Source: an uncultured Solirubrobacteraceae bacterium (GTDB taxonomy: Bacteria; Actinomycetota; Thermoleophilia; Solirubrobacterales; Solirubrobacteraceae). From it: a stretch of DNA of 53,475 nt. The notes under the pieces are model-generated. The model was not told where the DNA came from. It did no database searches and worked only from the letters and a program-made list of their open reading frames with translations. Positions 1 to 9,557 of the stretch are shown here, piece by piece (within the stretch, counting starts at the first letter, position 1; each line of letters begins with the position of its first letter). The translations under genes were made by a program, and so were the position numbers. The stretch is from positions 1 through 53,475 of the forward strand of contig CADCVR010000076.1 of assembly GCA_902806205.1 (NCBI GenBank). The letters are read 5' to 3'.

Positions 1-1
1 G

Positions 2-229
2 CCGCCGGCGCCGGCGCCGGTCGCCGTGCCACCGCGACGCGGCAACGGCGGCGCGCGGCGCCTGCTGATCGGGCTGCTGATCCTCGCGCTGGCCCTGGGA
101 GGCGGTGCGGCCGCGGTCGTCGCGACCTCGTCCAGCGAGCGCGGAGTCAACCTTCGTCAGGTCACCGCCGACCAAGTCGACGGAATCGTCGACGAACTCT
201 CACAGCTCATCGACGACAACACGCGCTGA
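2..229 (+). CDS. C-terminal end of a membrane-anchored protein (partial)
   Basis: The reading frame is open from the window edge and ends with TGA at 229, so only about 75 C-terminal residues are visible. They show a Pro/Ala-rich stretch, a basic patch (PRRGNGGARR), one strong hydrophobic helix (LLIGLLILALALGGGAAAVV) and an extracytoplasmic tail of about 35 residues ending SQLIDDNTR. Linker, basic stop and single membrane helix are typical of actinobacterial single-pass signalling proteins such as PknB-like Ser/Thr kinases, but no catalytic part is in the window, so the family is a guess. The last 30 bp overlap the 3' end of tgt on the other strand. Confidence 0.6.
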   Translation, partial: PPAPAPVAVPPRRGNGGARRLLIGLLILALALGGGAAAVVATSSSERGVNLRQVTADQVDGIVDELSQLIDDNTR

Positions 230-1456
230 GCGCCGGGCGGCGCCGACCGGCGGCGCGGCGGTGCCGGGCGGAGCACCGTCGCGCAGCGCCCGGGCGGTCT
301 CGGCCAGGGTGCCGGCGAGGATGGCGCCACGCAGATCGGCCATCACCCGCTGGACGAAGGCGAGGTTGTGCAGCGTCAGCAGGCGCATGCCCGTGAGCTC
401 CCGGGAGTGGACGAGGTAGCGCACGTAACCGCGGGAGAGGCCGAGCGCGCAGGCCGGGCAGGGACACTCGTCCATGATCGGCCCGTGGTCGTCCTTGAAC
501 CTGCCGGCGGTGAGGTCGACGCGCCAGCGCTTGGCCGGTTCGGGGACCAGCGCGACGCCGTGGCGCCCCAACCGCGTCGGCATCGCGCAGTCGAAGCTGT
601 CGATGCCGAGCTCCACCCCGCGGACGAGATCGTCGATCTCCCCGATGCCGAGCAGATGGCGCGGCTTGGCCTCGTGCTCGCCGCCGAGCACGGAGGTCGC
701 CCAGTCGACCACCTCGTACATCTGCGCCTTCTCCGCCCCGAGCGATCCGCCGATCGCGACTCCCGGCGTGCCGCTGGCCGCGATGACCTCCGTCGACTGC
801 TTGCGCAGGTCCTCATAGACACCGCCCTGGGAGATCCCGTAGACGAGCTGGCCGGGTGCACCGTGCTCGCCGTGCCAGGCCAGGCAGCGCTCCAGCCAGC
901 GGTGGGTGCGCTCCGTCGAGCGCTCGGTGTAGTCGCGGTCGACGTGGAACGGGGTGCATTCGTCGAAGACCAGCGCGATGTCGGAGCCCAGCCGGGTCTG
1001 GATCTCCATCGAGGTCTCCGGGGCCATGAACTTGTCCGATCCGTCCAGGTAGGAGCGGAAGCGGACCCCGTCGTCGCCGATCGAGACCACCTTGCCGAGC
1101 CGGTCGGCGTGCTTGCGCGAGCCCTTGATCTCGTCGGCGACCGTGCCGTGGCCCATGGAGAAGACCTGAAAGCCGCCGGAGTCGGTGATGATCGGCCGTT
1201 CCCACCCCATGAAGTCGTGCAGGCCGCCGAAGCCGGCGATGCGCTCGGGGCCGGGGTCGAGGAACAGGTGGAAGGTGTTCCCCAGGACCATGTCGTACCC
1301 GAGGTCTGCAACCTCGGGCCCGAGCAGCCCCTTCACCGTCGCCTTCGTCGCGAGCGGGACGAACGCGGGAGTGCGGACCGTGCCGTGGGCGGTGTGCAGC
1401 AGGCCCGCCCGGGCGCGGGTCGCGGGGTCACGGGCGAGGATGTCCAGCACGGGCAA
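200..1456 (-). CDS. tgt: tRNA-guanine(34) transglycosylase
   Basis: Exchanges guanine at wobble position 34 of GUN-anticodon tRNAs for a queuine-type base. The TIM-barrel hallmarks are visible: TDSGGFQVFS with the substrate-binding Asp at residue 92, YGISQGG near 206, and DSFDCAMPTR with the catalytic Asp at about 289. The zinc site is C331, C333, C336 and H363 (CPCPAC then TLHN). At 418 residues it is longer than the usual 370-380; the extra length is an insert after the GGFQVFS motif and a C-terminal tail of low conservation that overlaps the upstream gene tail-to-tail by 30 bp. The start is taken at TTG 1456; GTG at 1450 is equally possible. No preQ1 or queuosine biosynthesis gene is seen here, but a queuosine-salvage gene lies at 45.7 kb. 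Confidence 0.95.
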   Translation of the reverse strand: MPVLDILARDPATRARAGLLHTAHGTVRTPAFVPLATKATVKGLLGPEVADLGYDMVLGNTFHLFLDPGPERIAGFGGLHDFMGWERPIITDSGGFQVFSMGHGTVADEIKGSRKHADRLGKVVSIGDDGVRFRSYLDGSDKFMAPETSMEIQTRLGSDIALVFDECTPFHVDRDYTERSTERTHRWLERCLAWHGEHGAPGQLVYGISQGGVYEDLRKQSTEVIAASGTPGVAIGGSLGAEKAQMYEVVDWATSVLGGEHEAKPRHLLGIGEIDDLVRGVELGIDSFDCAMPTRLGRHGVALVPEPAKRWRVDLTAGRFKDDHGPIMDECPCPACALGLSRGYVRYLVHSRELTGMRLLTLHNLAFVQRVMADLRGAILAGTLAETARALRDGAPPGTAAPPVGAARRSARVVVDEL

Positions 1457-1497
1457 CGTCGGAGGGCCGCGCCGTCAGCCGCCGTCCCCGGGCCGCG

Positions 1498-2010
1498 TCA
1501 CCGGTTCTGCTCTCGCCGCGAACAGCAGCTCCCGGGCGCGCCCGGCTCGCCCGCGCCGAGCCGCTCCCAGAAGCCGCCGAGCAGCTCCTGTTCCTGCGGT
1601 GTGAAGTGGTCGAGGAACATCGCGCGCACGCCGGCCAGGTGGGTGGCGCGCGCGGCGTCGAGCTTGGCGCGCCCCTTCGGCGTCAGGCAGGCGAAGGCTC
1701 CGCGCGCGTCGGACGAGCAGGACCGGCGGGCGAGCAGGCCGTCGCGCTCGAGCCGGTCGACCAGGCGCGTGAGACCGCTGCGCGACAACAGGATCGAGCT
1801 CGCGAGGTCGTGCATGCGCATGCGCTGACCCTCGGAGTCGGCGATGTACATGAGCACCTCATAGGAGCTCAGCGGCAAGTCGTGCGCCGCCTCGAGCTCG
1901 GCGTCGAGCGCCTTGGTGAGCTTCGCGTAGGTCCGCAGCAGGCCGCGCCACGCGTGCAGCTCCTGCTCGTCGAGGGGGGCAGGACCAGTCGCCGCAGGTG
2001 CAGAGGCCAT
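1498..2010 (-). CDS. MarR family transcriptional regulator (MhqR-like by context)
   Basis: A 170-residue winged-helix regulator. The central region SSYEVLMYIADSEGQRMRMH followed by LSRSGLTRLVDRLERDGL and the wing RRSCSSDARGAFACLTPKG is the standard MarR DNA-binding fold, flanked by N- and C-terminal dimerisation helices. It is divergent from a ring-cleaving dioxygenase/hydrolase pair, the same association as MhqR with mhqO and mhqD in Bacillus, where quinones release repression. The quinone-sensing role is therefore inferred from neighbours, not from the protein itself. The C-terminus has two adjacent cysteines (GSCCSRREQNR), which could be redox sensitive. A TAGGCT hexamer lies 10 nt upstream of the ATG. 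Confidence 0.9.
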   Translation of the reverse strand: MASAPAATGPAPLDEQELHAWRGLLRTYAKLTKALDAELEAAHDLPLSSYEVLMYIADSEGQRMRMHDLASSILLSRSGLTRLVDRLERDGLLARRSCSSDARGAFACLTPKGRAKLDAARATHLAGVRAMFLDHFTPQEQELLGGFWERLGAGEPGAPGSCCSRREQNR

Positions 2011-2035
2011 CGTGCCCTAGAGCCTACTAGCCAAG

Positions 2036-2047
2036 TTGTGCGCGCAA
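2036..2047. promoter_or_regulatory. Candidate MarR operator (imperfect palindrome)
   Basis: TTGTGCGCGCAA lies in the 80-bp divergent spacer between the MarR gene and the dioxygenase gene. It is palindromic at 10 of 12 positions (TTG-N6-CAA core), the size and place expected of a MarR-family operator that would control both directions. No second copy is obvious; the call rests on position and symmetry only. Confidence 0.35.
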
Positions 2048-2090
2048 TCAGGTTTGCCCGCTCCTCGCACGTGCAAGGAGACTGACCACC

Positions 2091-3011
2091 ATGCCGCCGG
2101 AGGGTCTGCACCACATCACCGCGATCACCCGGGACGCTCCGAGCAACGTGAACTTCTACGCACGGATCCTCGGGCTGCGGCTGGTCAAGCAGACCGTGAA
2201 CTTCGATCAGCCCGACGCATACCACCTGTACTACGGGGACGAGGACGGGGCGCCGGGCTCGATCCTGACCTTCTTCGAGTTTTCGGACTCGCTCCCCGGC
2301 CGCCACGGCGAGGGGATGGTGCACACGATCCAGTGGCGCGTGGGCTCGCCGGAAGCCATCGCGTTCTGGCACGAGCGTCTCTCGACCCGGGGCGTGAAGA
2401 CGTTTCCCGGCGACGAGCGCTGCCTGGCCTTCGCCGACCCCGAGGGCCTGGGCAACGAGCTGCTGGCCGTCGAGGCTCCCGACGCGCCCCTCGCCGCCCG
2501 CGCCGACGACATCCCGGCCGAGCACGCGCTGCTGGGGTTCGAGGGGATCCGCGTCTACGCGTCGGATCCCGCGCGCTCGGCGGAGCTGCTCGAGCGCCTC
2601 GGCTTCGTCGCCGGGGAGGCCGAGGCCACGTGGACGGCCCGAGGCGAGCAGCGGCACGCGCACTACCGCTACGAGCCCTCACCCGGACGGGGCACGCAAG
2701 GAGCAGGAACGGTTCATCACGTCGCCTGGTCGCTGGCCGACGATGCCGAGCTCGAGCAGTACGCGGCGCTGGCGCGCCAGGGCGGCGCGCAGCCCACGCC
2801 GATCATCGACCGCCAGTACTTCCACTCGGTCTACTTCCGCGAGCCGAGCGGCGTCCTCTTCGAGCTGGCCTCGCGCGACATCGGCTTCGATCTCGACGAG
2901 CCGCGCGAGTCGCTCGGCTCGTCGCTCAAGCTGCCCGACCAGTATGAGAGCCGGCGAGGACTGATCGAGCCGGCCCTGACGCCGATCGTCAATCCGCGCC
3001 AGGTGGGATGA
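2091..3011 (+). CDS. Ring-cleaving dioxygenase, VOC superfamily (MhqO/LinE-like)
   Basis: A 306-residue protein with two vicinal-oxygen-chelate modules. The first starts GLHHITAITRD (His 7/8), the second GTVHHVAWSLAD, and the C-terminal strand VLFELASRDIGF supplies a Glu, so the usual His-His-Glu metal set is present. The family cleaves hydroquinone or catechol-type rings and occurs in MhqR regulons. The start is supported by a GGAG Shine-Dalgarno 9 nt upstream. It overlaps the following hydrolase by ATGA, so the two are translationally coupled, and it is divergent from the MarR gene that probably regulates it. The exact substrate cannot be read from sequence. Confidence 0.85.
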   Translation: MPPEGLHHITAITRDAPSNVNFYARILGLRLVKQTVNFDQPDAYHLYYGDEDGAPGSILTFFEFSDSLPGRHGEGMVHTIQWRVGSPEAIAFWHERLSTRGVKTFPGDERCLAFADPEGLGNELLAVEAPDAPLAARADDIPAEHALLGFEGIRVYASDPARSAELLERLGFVAGEAEATWTARGEQRHAHYRYEPSPGRGTQGAGTVHHVAWSLADDAELEQYAALARQGGAQPTPIIDRQYFHSVYFREPSGVLFELASRDIGFDLDEPRESLGSSLKLPDQYESRRGLIEPALTPIVNPRQVG

Positions 3012-3640
3012 ACGTGAACGCCACGCTGCCCGTGCGCGTCCGGGAGGAACGCGGCGACCACACGCTCGTCCTCCTCCACGGGCGCGGCGCGGACGAGCAC
3101 GACCTGTTCGGGCTCTTCGACGTGCTCGACCCGGAGCGCCGCCTGCGCGGGATCACCGTCGGCGGGCCGCTCTTCCTGCCGCCGGGCGGGCGCCACTGGT
3201 ACGTCGTTCCGCGCGTCGGCTTCCCGGACCCGCAGACCTTCGCCGACAGCTACGCGGCGCTGCAGCACACGCTCGACGAGGAGTTGGGCGTCGACTGGGC
3301 CACCACCGTGGTCGGCGGCTTCTCCCAGGGCACCGTGATGTCCTACGCGCTCGGGCTCGGGGCGGGTCGTCCGGCCGCGGCGGGCATCCTCGCCCTCAGC
3401 GGCTTCATCCCGACCGTCGACGGCTGGTCGGCGGACGTGACGGACCGTCCGAACCTGCCCGTGCTCATCGCCCACGGCACGCACGACCCGGTGATCTCCG
3501 TGGAGTTCGGACGACGGGCGCGCAGGCTGCTCGACGACGGCGGCGCGCGCGTGGAGTACCACGAGACGCCGACGTCGCACGCGATCGACCCGGGAGTCGT
3601 CCCCGAGATGCGGCGCTGGCTGGCGGACCTGACCGCCTGA
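3008..3640 (+). CDS. Alpha/beta hydrolase, phospholipase/carboxylesterase family (MhqD-like)
   Basis: A 210-residue alpha/beta hydrolase with the complete triad: nucleophile Ser 106 in GGFSQGT, Asp 160 in HGTHDPVI and His 191 in TPTSHAI; the oxyanion region is LLHGRGADEHD. This is the phospholipase/carboxylesterase subfamily that includes MhqD, found beside ring-cleaving dioxygenases in quinone-detoxification operons. It overlaps the dioxygenase by 4 bp. Likely role (inference): hydrolysis of ring-cleavage or thiol-adduct products. It converges on gpmI with 59 bp between. Confidence 0.85.
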   Translation: MNVNATLPVRVREERGDHTLVLLHGRGADEHDLFGLFDVLDPERRLRGITVGGPLFLPPGGRHWYVVPRVGFPDPQTFADSYAALQHTLDEELGVDWATTVVGGFSQGTVMSYALGLGAGRPAAAGILALSGFIPTVDGWSADVTDRPNLPVLIAHGTHDPVISVEFGRRARRLLDDGGARVEYHETPTSHAIDPGVVPEMRRWLADLTA

Positions 3641-3699
3641 TCGGCCGCGCCGTCGATCACGGACGGACCTGGGCCGACGATCGACCGCAGGGTGGCGGC

Positions 3700-5223
3700 T
3701 CAGGCGATCAGCGAACGGCCCGTCATCTCCGTGGGCTGGGCGACGCCGAGGAGCTGCAGGACCGTGGGCGCGACGTCGGCCAGCACGCCACCGTCGCGCA
3801 GCACGAGCCCCGCGCTCGTCACGACCAGCGGCACGGGGTTGAGCGAGTGTGCGGTGTTCGGGGAGCCGTCCGGCTCGAGCATGTGGTCGGCGTTGCCGTG
3901 GTCGGCGGTGACGATCAGCGCACCACCGGCGCTCTGCACGGCGGCCACGACGTCGGCAAGGCACGCGTCGACGGTCTCGATCGCGGTCACGGCCGCGGGG
4001 ATGACGCCCGTGTGGCCGACCATGTCCGGGTTGGCGAAGTTGATGACGCCGAAGGCGGGCCGGTCCTCCGCCCAGGCGGCGATGAACTTGTCCGCTGCCG
4101 CCCGGGCGCTCATCTGCGGAGCGAGGTCGTACGTCGCCACGTCGCGCGGACTCGGAGCCATCACGCGCCGCTCACCCGGGTGCGGCTCCTCCTCACCGCC
4201 GTTGAAGAAGTACGTCACGTGCGGGTACTTCTCGGTCTCGGCGACGTGCAGCTGCGGCCGGTCCAGCTCCGAGACGAGCTTCGCGAGGGTGGTCCTCGGT
4301 GGCTCGGGCGGGAAGGCGACGGGGTAGTCCCACTTCTCGCCGTACTCGGTCAGGCACGTGTACCGGCCGACCTGGGGGGCGAGCGCGAGCGTGAGCTGGC
4401 GCATGCGGTCCGCGCGGAAGTTGAACGCGATGACGGAGTCGCCGGGCCGGATACGCGCCTCGGCACCGACCGTCGTGGCGGTGACGAACTCGTCGGTCTC
4501 CCCGCGGGCGTAGGCGGCGTGGGCCGCCGCTCGGGCGCTGTCGGCGTGGTAGGTGGCCTCGCCGTCGACGAGCAGGGCGACCGCGACCGCCGTGCGCTCC
4601 TCGCGGTGATCGCGATCCATCGCGTAGAAGCGGCCGATGACCGAGCCGACGCGAGCGTTGCCGGCGGCGGCGCACCAGCCCTCGAGCGCGGCGAGGTGGT
4701 CGGCGCCGCTCGTCGGCAACGTGTCGCGCCCGTCGCTGAACGCGTGGACCACCACGTCGGCCACCCCGAGCTCGGCACCCAGCGTCACGAGGGCCTCGAC
4801 GTGGCGCAGGGAGGAGTGCACCCCGCCGTCGGAGACCAGACCGATCAGGTGAACTCGCTGCTGACCGTAGAACGCTGCGCGCAGGACCTCGTTGGAAGCG
4901 AACTCCCCCGCCGCGACGGCGGCGTCGATGCGCGTGAGGTCCTGCCGGATGACCGAGCCGGCGCCGAGGTTGAGGTGGCCCACCTCCGAGTTGCCCATCT
5001 GCCCGTCGGGGAGCCCGACCGCCTGCCCGCACGCCGTGAGCTGCGTGTGCGGGTAGCGCTCCCAGAGGTCGTCGAAGACCGGGGTGCGCGACAGCGAGAC
5101 CGCGTTCCCCGGGCCCGCCTCGGCCAGCCCCCAGCCGTCGAGGACCACGAGGGCGACGCCGGGGAACGGCGCCCGCGGCGTCAGGGTGGGCGCCGGCGCC
5201 CGGGCCGCGTCGGTGGCGTTCAC
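3700..5223 (-). CDS. gpmI: 2,3-bisphosphoglycerate-independent phosphoglycerate mutase
   Basis: Interconverts 3- and 2-phosphoglycerate through a phosphoserine intermediate using two metal ions. The phosphatase-domain metal site LVVLDGWGL (Asp 29), catalytic Ser 79 in QMGNSEVGHLNLGAG, FSDGRDTLP, NFRADRMRQ, NPDMVGHTG and the C-terminal VTADHGNADHM are all present; 507 residues is the normal length. It is the last gene of a gap-pgk-tpiA-gpmI operon and its start overlaps the tpiA stop by 4 bp. A basic/Pro stretch of about 20 residues precedes the conserved core, so a shorter start is possible. Confidence 0.96.
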   Translation of the reverse strand: MNATDAARAPAPTLTPRAPFPGVALVVLDGWGLAEAGPGNAVSLSRTPVFDDLWERYPHTQLTACGQAVGLPDGQMGNSEVGHLNLGAGSVIRQDLTRIDAAVAAGEFASNEVLRAAFYGQQRVHLIGLVSDGGVHSSLRHVEALVTLGAELGVADVVVHAFSDGRDTLPTSGADHLAALEGWCAAAGNARVGSVIGRFYAMDRDHREERTAVAVALLVDGEATYHADSARAAAHAAYARGETDEFVTATTVGAEARIRPGDSVIAFNFRADRMRQLTLALAPQVGRYTCLTEYGEKWDYPVAFPPEPPRTTLAKLVSELDRPQLHVAETEKYPHVTYFFNGGEEEPHPGERRVMAPSPRDVATYDLAPQMSARAAADKFIAAWAEDRPAFGVINFANPDMVGHTGVIPAAVTAIETVDACLADVVAAVQSAGGALIVTADHGNADHMLEPDGSPNTAHSLNPVPLVVTSAGLVLRDGGVLADVAPTVLQLLGVAQPTEMTGRSLIA

Positions 5224-5971
5224 GCCGCGGCGGAGACGATCGCCGAGAACGTCTCGGGATCCAGCGACGCGCCACCGATCAGGCCGCCGTCGACGTCGGG
5301 CTCGGCCAGGAGCTCGGCCGCGTTGTCGGGCTTCATCGAGCCGCCGTAGAGGATGCGCGTGCGCTCGGCCTGCTCGGAGGAGCGGTCGGCGACGAGCGCG
5401 CGGCAGAACGCGACGGCGTCCTGCGCCTGCTCGACGGTGGCGACCAGTCCGGTACCGATCGCCCAGATCGGCTCGTAGGCGATCACGATCTCACCGAGCT
5501 GCTCCGTGGGAACCCGCTCGAGGCCCTCCTGGATCTGATAGCGGAGCTTGCGCTGGGTGTCGCCGCGCTCACGCTCCCCCTCGGTCTCCCCGACGCACAG
5601 GATCACCTTGAGCCCGCTGGCCAGCGCAGCCGGCACCTTCACCGCGAGCGCGCGATCGGTCTCCCCGAAGTGCTCGCGCCGCTCGGAGTGGCCGAGGACG
5701 ACGCCGTGGACGTCGAGCTCGACGAGCATCGCCGCCGAGACCTCGCCCGTGTAGGCGCCCTGCTCGGCCCAGTGCATGTTCTGCGCGTAGACCTCCACGC
5801 GCGAGCCGCGCGTGGAGTCGACCATCGCCGCCAGAGCCGTGAACGGGACGCAGAGGGCGACGTCGACGCCGTCGGCGGTGCTCACCCGCGGCAGCAGCCC
5901 CTGCACGAACTGCTCGGCCTGGTCGACCGTCTTGTGCATCTTCCAGTTGCCGGCGATCAGCGGCGTGCGCG

Positions 5972-5975
<4 letters not shown>
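5220..5975 (-). CDS. tpiA: Triosephosphate isomerase
   Basis: Interconverts dihydroxyacetone phosphate and glyceraldehyde-3-phosphate. All catalytic residues are visible: Asn 10 and Lys 12 (AGNWKMHK), His 96 (VLGHSERR) and Glu 168 in the loop-6 motif AYEPIWAIGTG; the phosphate-binding YGGSMKPDN and GGLIGGASL follow. 251 residues is standard. It overlaps pgk upstream and gpmI downstream by 4 bp each, so it is expressed as part of a coupled glycolytic operon. Confidence 0.97.
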
Positions 5976-8127
<2,152 letters not shown>

Positions 8128-8181
8128 CTAGGGTCTTGCGGGGCGGACGAGGGGCAAAACCCTACTCAATGCTCCCGCAAA

Positions 8182-8291
8182 CGGCCCCGGCGTCGAGTCA
8201 GTGTCCTCGAGGACACCGGCTCGACGCGGTAGCACAGGCGCCGGCCCCGGCGCCGAGTCAGTGTCCTCCGGACACCAACTCGACGCGGTAG
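8182..8291. repeat. Two-copy ~50-bp repeat with internal palindrome at the 3' end of the VOC gene
   Basis: Positions 8182-8232 and 8242-8291 are imperfect copies (about 88 percent identical) of a unit running from CGGCCCCGG to ACGCGGTAG. Each carries an inverted repeat: GTGTCCTCGAGGACAC, a perfect 16-bp palindrome, at 8201-8216, and GTGTCC-N3-GGACAC at 8261-8275. The second copy includes the last codons and stop of the VOC gene; the first lies between that gene and gap. It is either a partial tandem duplication of the gene end or a REP-like dispersed element that has been absorbed into the C-terminus. It may also act as a terminator. Confidence 0.7.
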
Positions 8292-8623
8292 CCGTCCGGG
8301 TCCAGCAGGTAGCCCGCGTAGTACGAGCGCCCGTACTGCGGCCGCGGGCCCGGGGAGCCCGCGTCGCTGCCGCCGGCGGCCAGGCCACTGGCGTGCGCGG
8401 CGTCGACCGCGGCGCGCGCCGCCGCCGCGAAGGCGACATGCCCGAACGACGGCCCGGGCCCCCGATCGCGGGCGACGATCCAGAAGCGCACGTCGGCGCG
8501 GCCGTAGGCGACGGCAGCATGCGCCTCGTGCAAGCGCCGCACACCGATGCGGGCGAACAGGGCATCGTAGAAGCCGGCCGAGCGGGTGATGTCGGTGACC
8601 TCGAAGGAGACGTGATCGAGCAC
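8258..8623 (-). CDS. VOC family protein (glyoxalase/bleomycin-resistance fold)
   Basis: A single-module VOC protein of 121 residues. It begins with the characteristic strand VLDHVSFEVTD followed by SAGFYDALFARIGV, and ends with YYAGYLLDPDGYRVELVS, so the fold is clear; His 4 and the terminal Glu are potential metal ligands. The substrate is unknown. The GTG at 8623 is chosen because it sits 7 nt after the rapZ stop and is directly followed by the conserved first strand. The last codons (VSGGH) lie inside a palindromic repeat that is duplicated downstream, so the C-terminus may have been shaped by that element. Confidence 0.8.
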   Translation of the reverse strand: MLDHVSFEVTDITRSAGFYDALFARIGVRRLHEAHAAVAYGRADVRFWIVARDRGPGPSFGHVAFAAAARAAVDAAHASGLAAGGSDAGSPGPRPQYGRSYYAGYLLDPDGYRVELVSGGH

Positions 8624-8630
8624 GCGGGCT

Positions 8631-9518
8631 TCAGCGCCTGGCGATGTCGCGGTGGGTGGCCTCGACCAGGAGGTCGTCGCGCCGGCTGTACACGTGCGCG
8701 AGGTGCTCGGCGATCGCCACGGAGCGGTGCTGGCCGCCCGTGCAGCCGATCGCGACCATGAGGTGCGCCTTGCCCTCGGCCTCGTAGCGGGGCAGAAGGT
8801 AGTCCAGCAGCGGCTGGAGCCGGTCGTAGAGCTCCTGCAGGTGTCCGTCACGGCCGACGTAGGCGACGACCTCCGCGTCCTTGCCGGTGAGCGGCTCGAG
8901 TTCCGGGACGTAGTGCGGGTTCGGCAGGAAGCGCACGTCGAAGGCCAGGTCCGCGTCACGCGGCGGGCCGTGCTTGTGGCCGAAGGACTGGAACGTCACG
9001 GCGAGCCTGCGGCTCGCCTCCCGCGGAAGGAACTCCTCGGCCAGGCGCCGGCGCAGACCCGCGGCGCTGATGCCCGTCGTGTCGACGACCGCATGCGCGT
9101 GCTCTCTCAGCGGGGCGAGCAGCGCCTGCTCGGCGGCGATCCCGGCCGTCACCGCGCCCGCGGGAGCCAGGGGATGCCGGCGGCGCGTCTCCTTGTAGCG
9201 GTTGAGCAGCGTCTGCTCGTCGGCGTCGAGGAAGAGGATGCGGTGCGGGGCGCCCAGGTCGGCGAGGCCGTCGAGCACCGCGAGCAGGGCGTCGAAGAAC
9301 TCTCCCGTGCGCACGTCGGAGACGACCGCCGCCCGCTGCACCTTGGAGCCCTCGTGCAGGAAGAGCTCGACGAGCCCCCGGATCATCTCGGGCGGCAGGT
9401 TGTCGACGCAGAAGTAGCCCGCGTCCTCGAAGACGGCGAGCGCGGTCGATTTTCCCGCGCCGGAGAATCCCGTGATGACGACGAGATCCTGCAGGGTCGA
9501 GGCGGACGCGGTGGACAT
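8631..9518 (-). CDS. rapZ: RNase adapter / nucleotide-binding protein RapZ (YvcJ family)
   Basis: 295 residues with an N-terminal P-loop (GFSGAGKSTALAVFEDAG) and the family-specific C-terminal motifs FGHKHGPPRDADLAFDVR and GCTGGQHRSVAIAEHL. In E. coli RapZ senses glucosamine-6-phosphate and guides RNase E to a small RNA; in Gram-positives the family links to cell-wall precursor metabolism. It is downstream of uvrC on the same strand, an arrangement common in actinobacteria, where whiA/yvcK often accompany it; those are not in this window. Confidence 0.93.
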   Translation of the reverse strand: MSTASASTLQDLVVITGFSGAGKSTALAVFEDAGYFCVDNLPPEMIRGLVELFLHEGSKVQRAAVVSDVRTGEFFDALLAVLDGLADLGAPHRILFLDADEQTLLNRYKETRRRHPLAPAGAVTAGIAAEQALLAPLREHAHAVVDTTGISAAGLRRRLAEEFLPREASRRLAVTFQSFGHKHGPPRDADLAFDVRFLPNPHYVPELEPLTGKDAEVVAYVGRDGHLQELYDRLQPLLDYLLPRYEAEGKAHLMVAIGCTGGQHRSVAIAEHLAHVYSRRDDLLVEATHRDIARR

Positions 9519-9557
9519 TCGCCGGCTACATGATGGCGGACCGGCGGGAAGCGGTTG

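Noticed and set aside
368-1828. Long plus-strand open frame opposite tgt and the MarR gene
   Set aside because: Antisense shadow of high-GC coding sequence; no domain, and tgt motifs on the other strand are complete.
3648-3695. GTCGATC/GATCGAC arms between the hydrolase and gpmI
   Set aside because: Short 7-bp arms with a 22-nt gap in GC-rich DNA; too weak to call a terminator.
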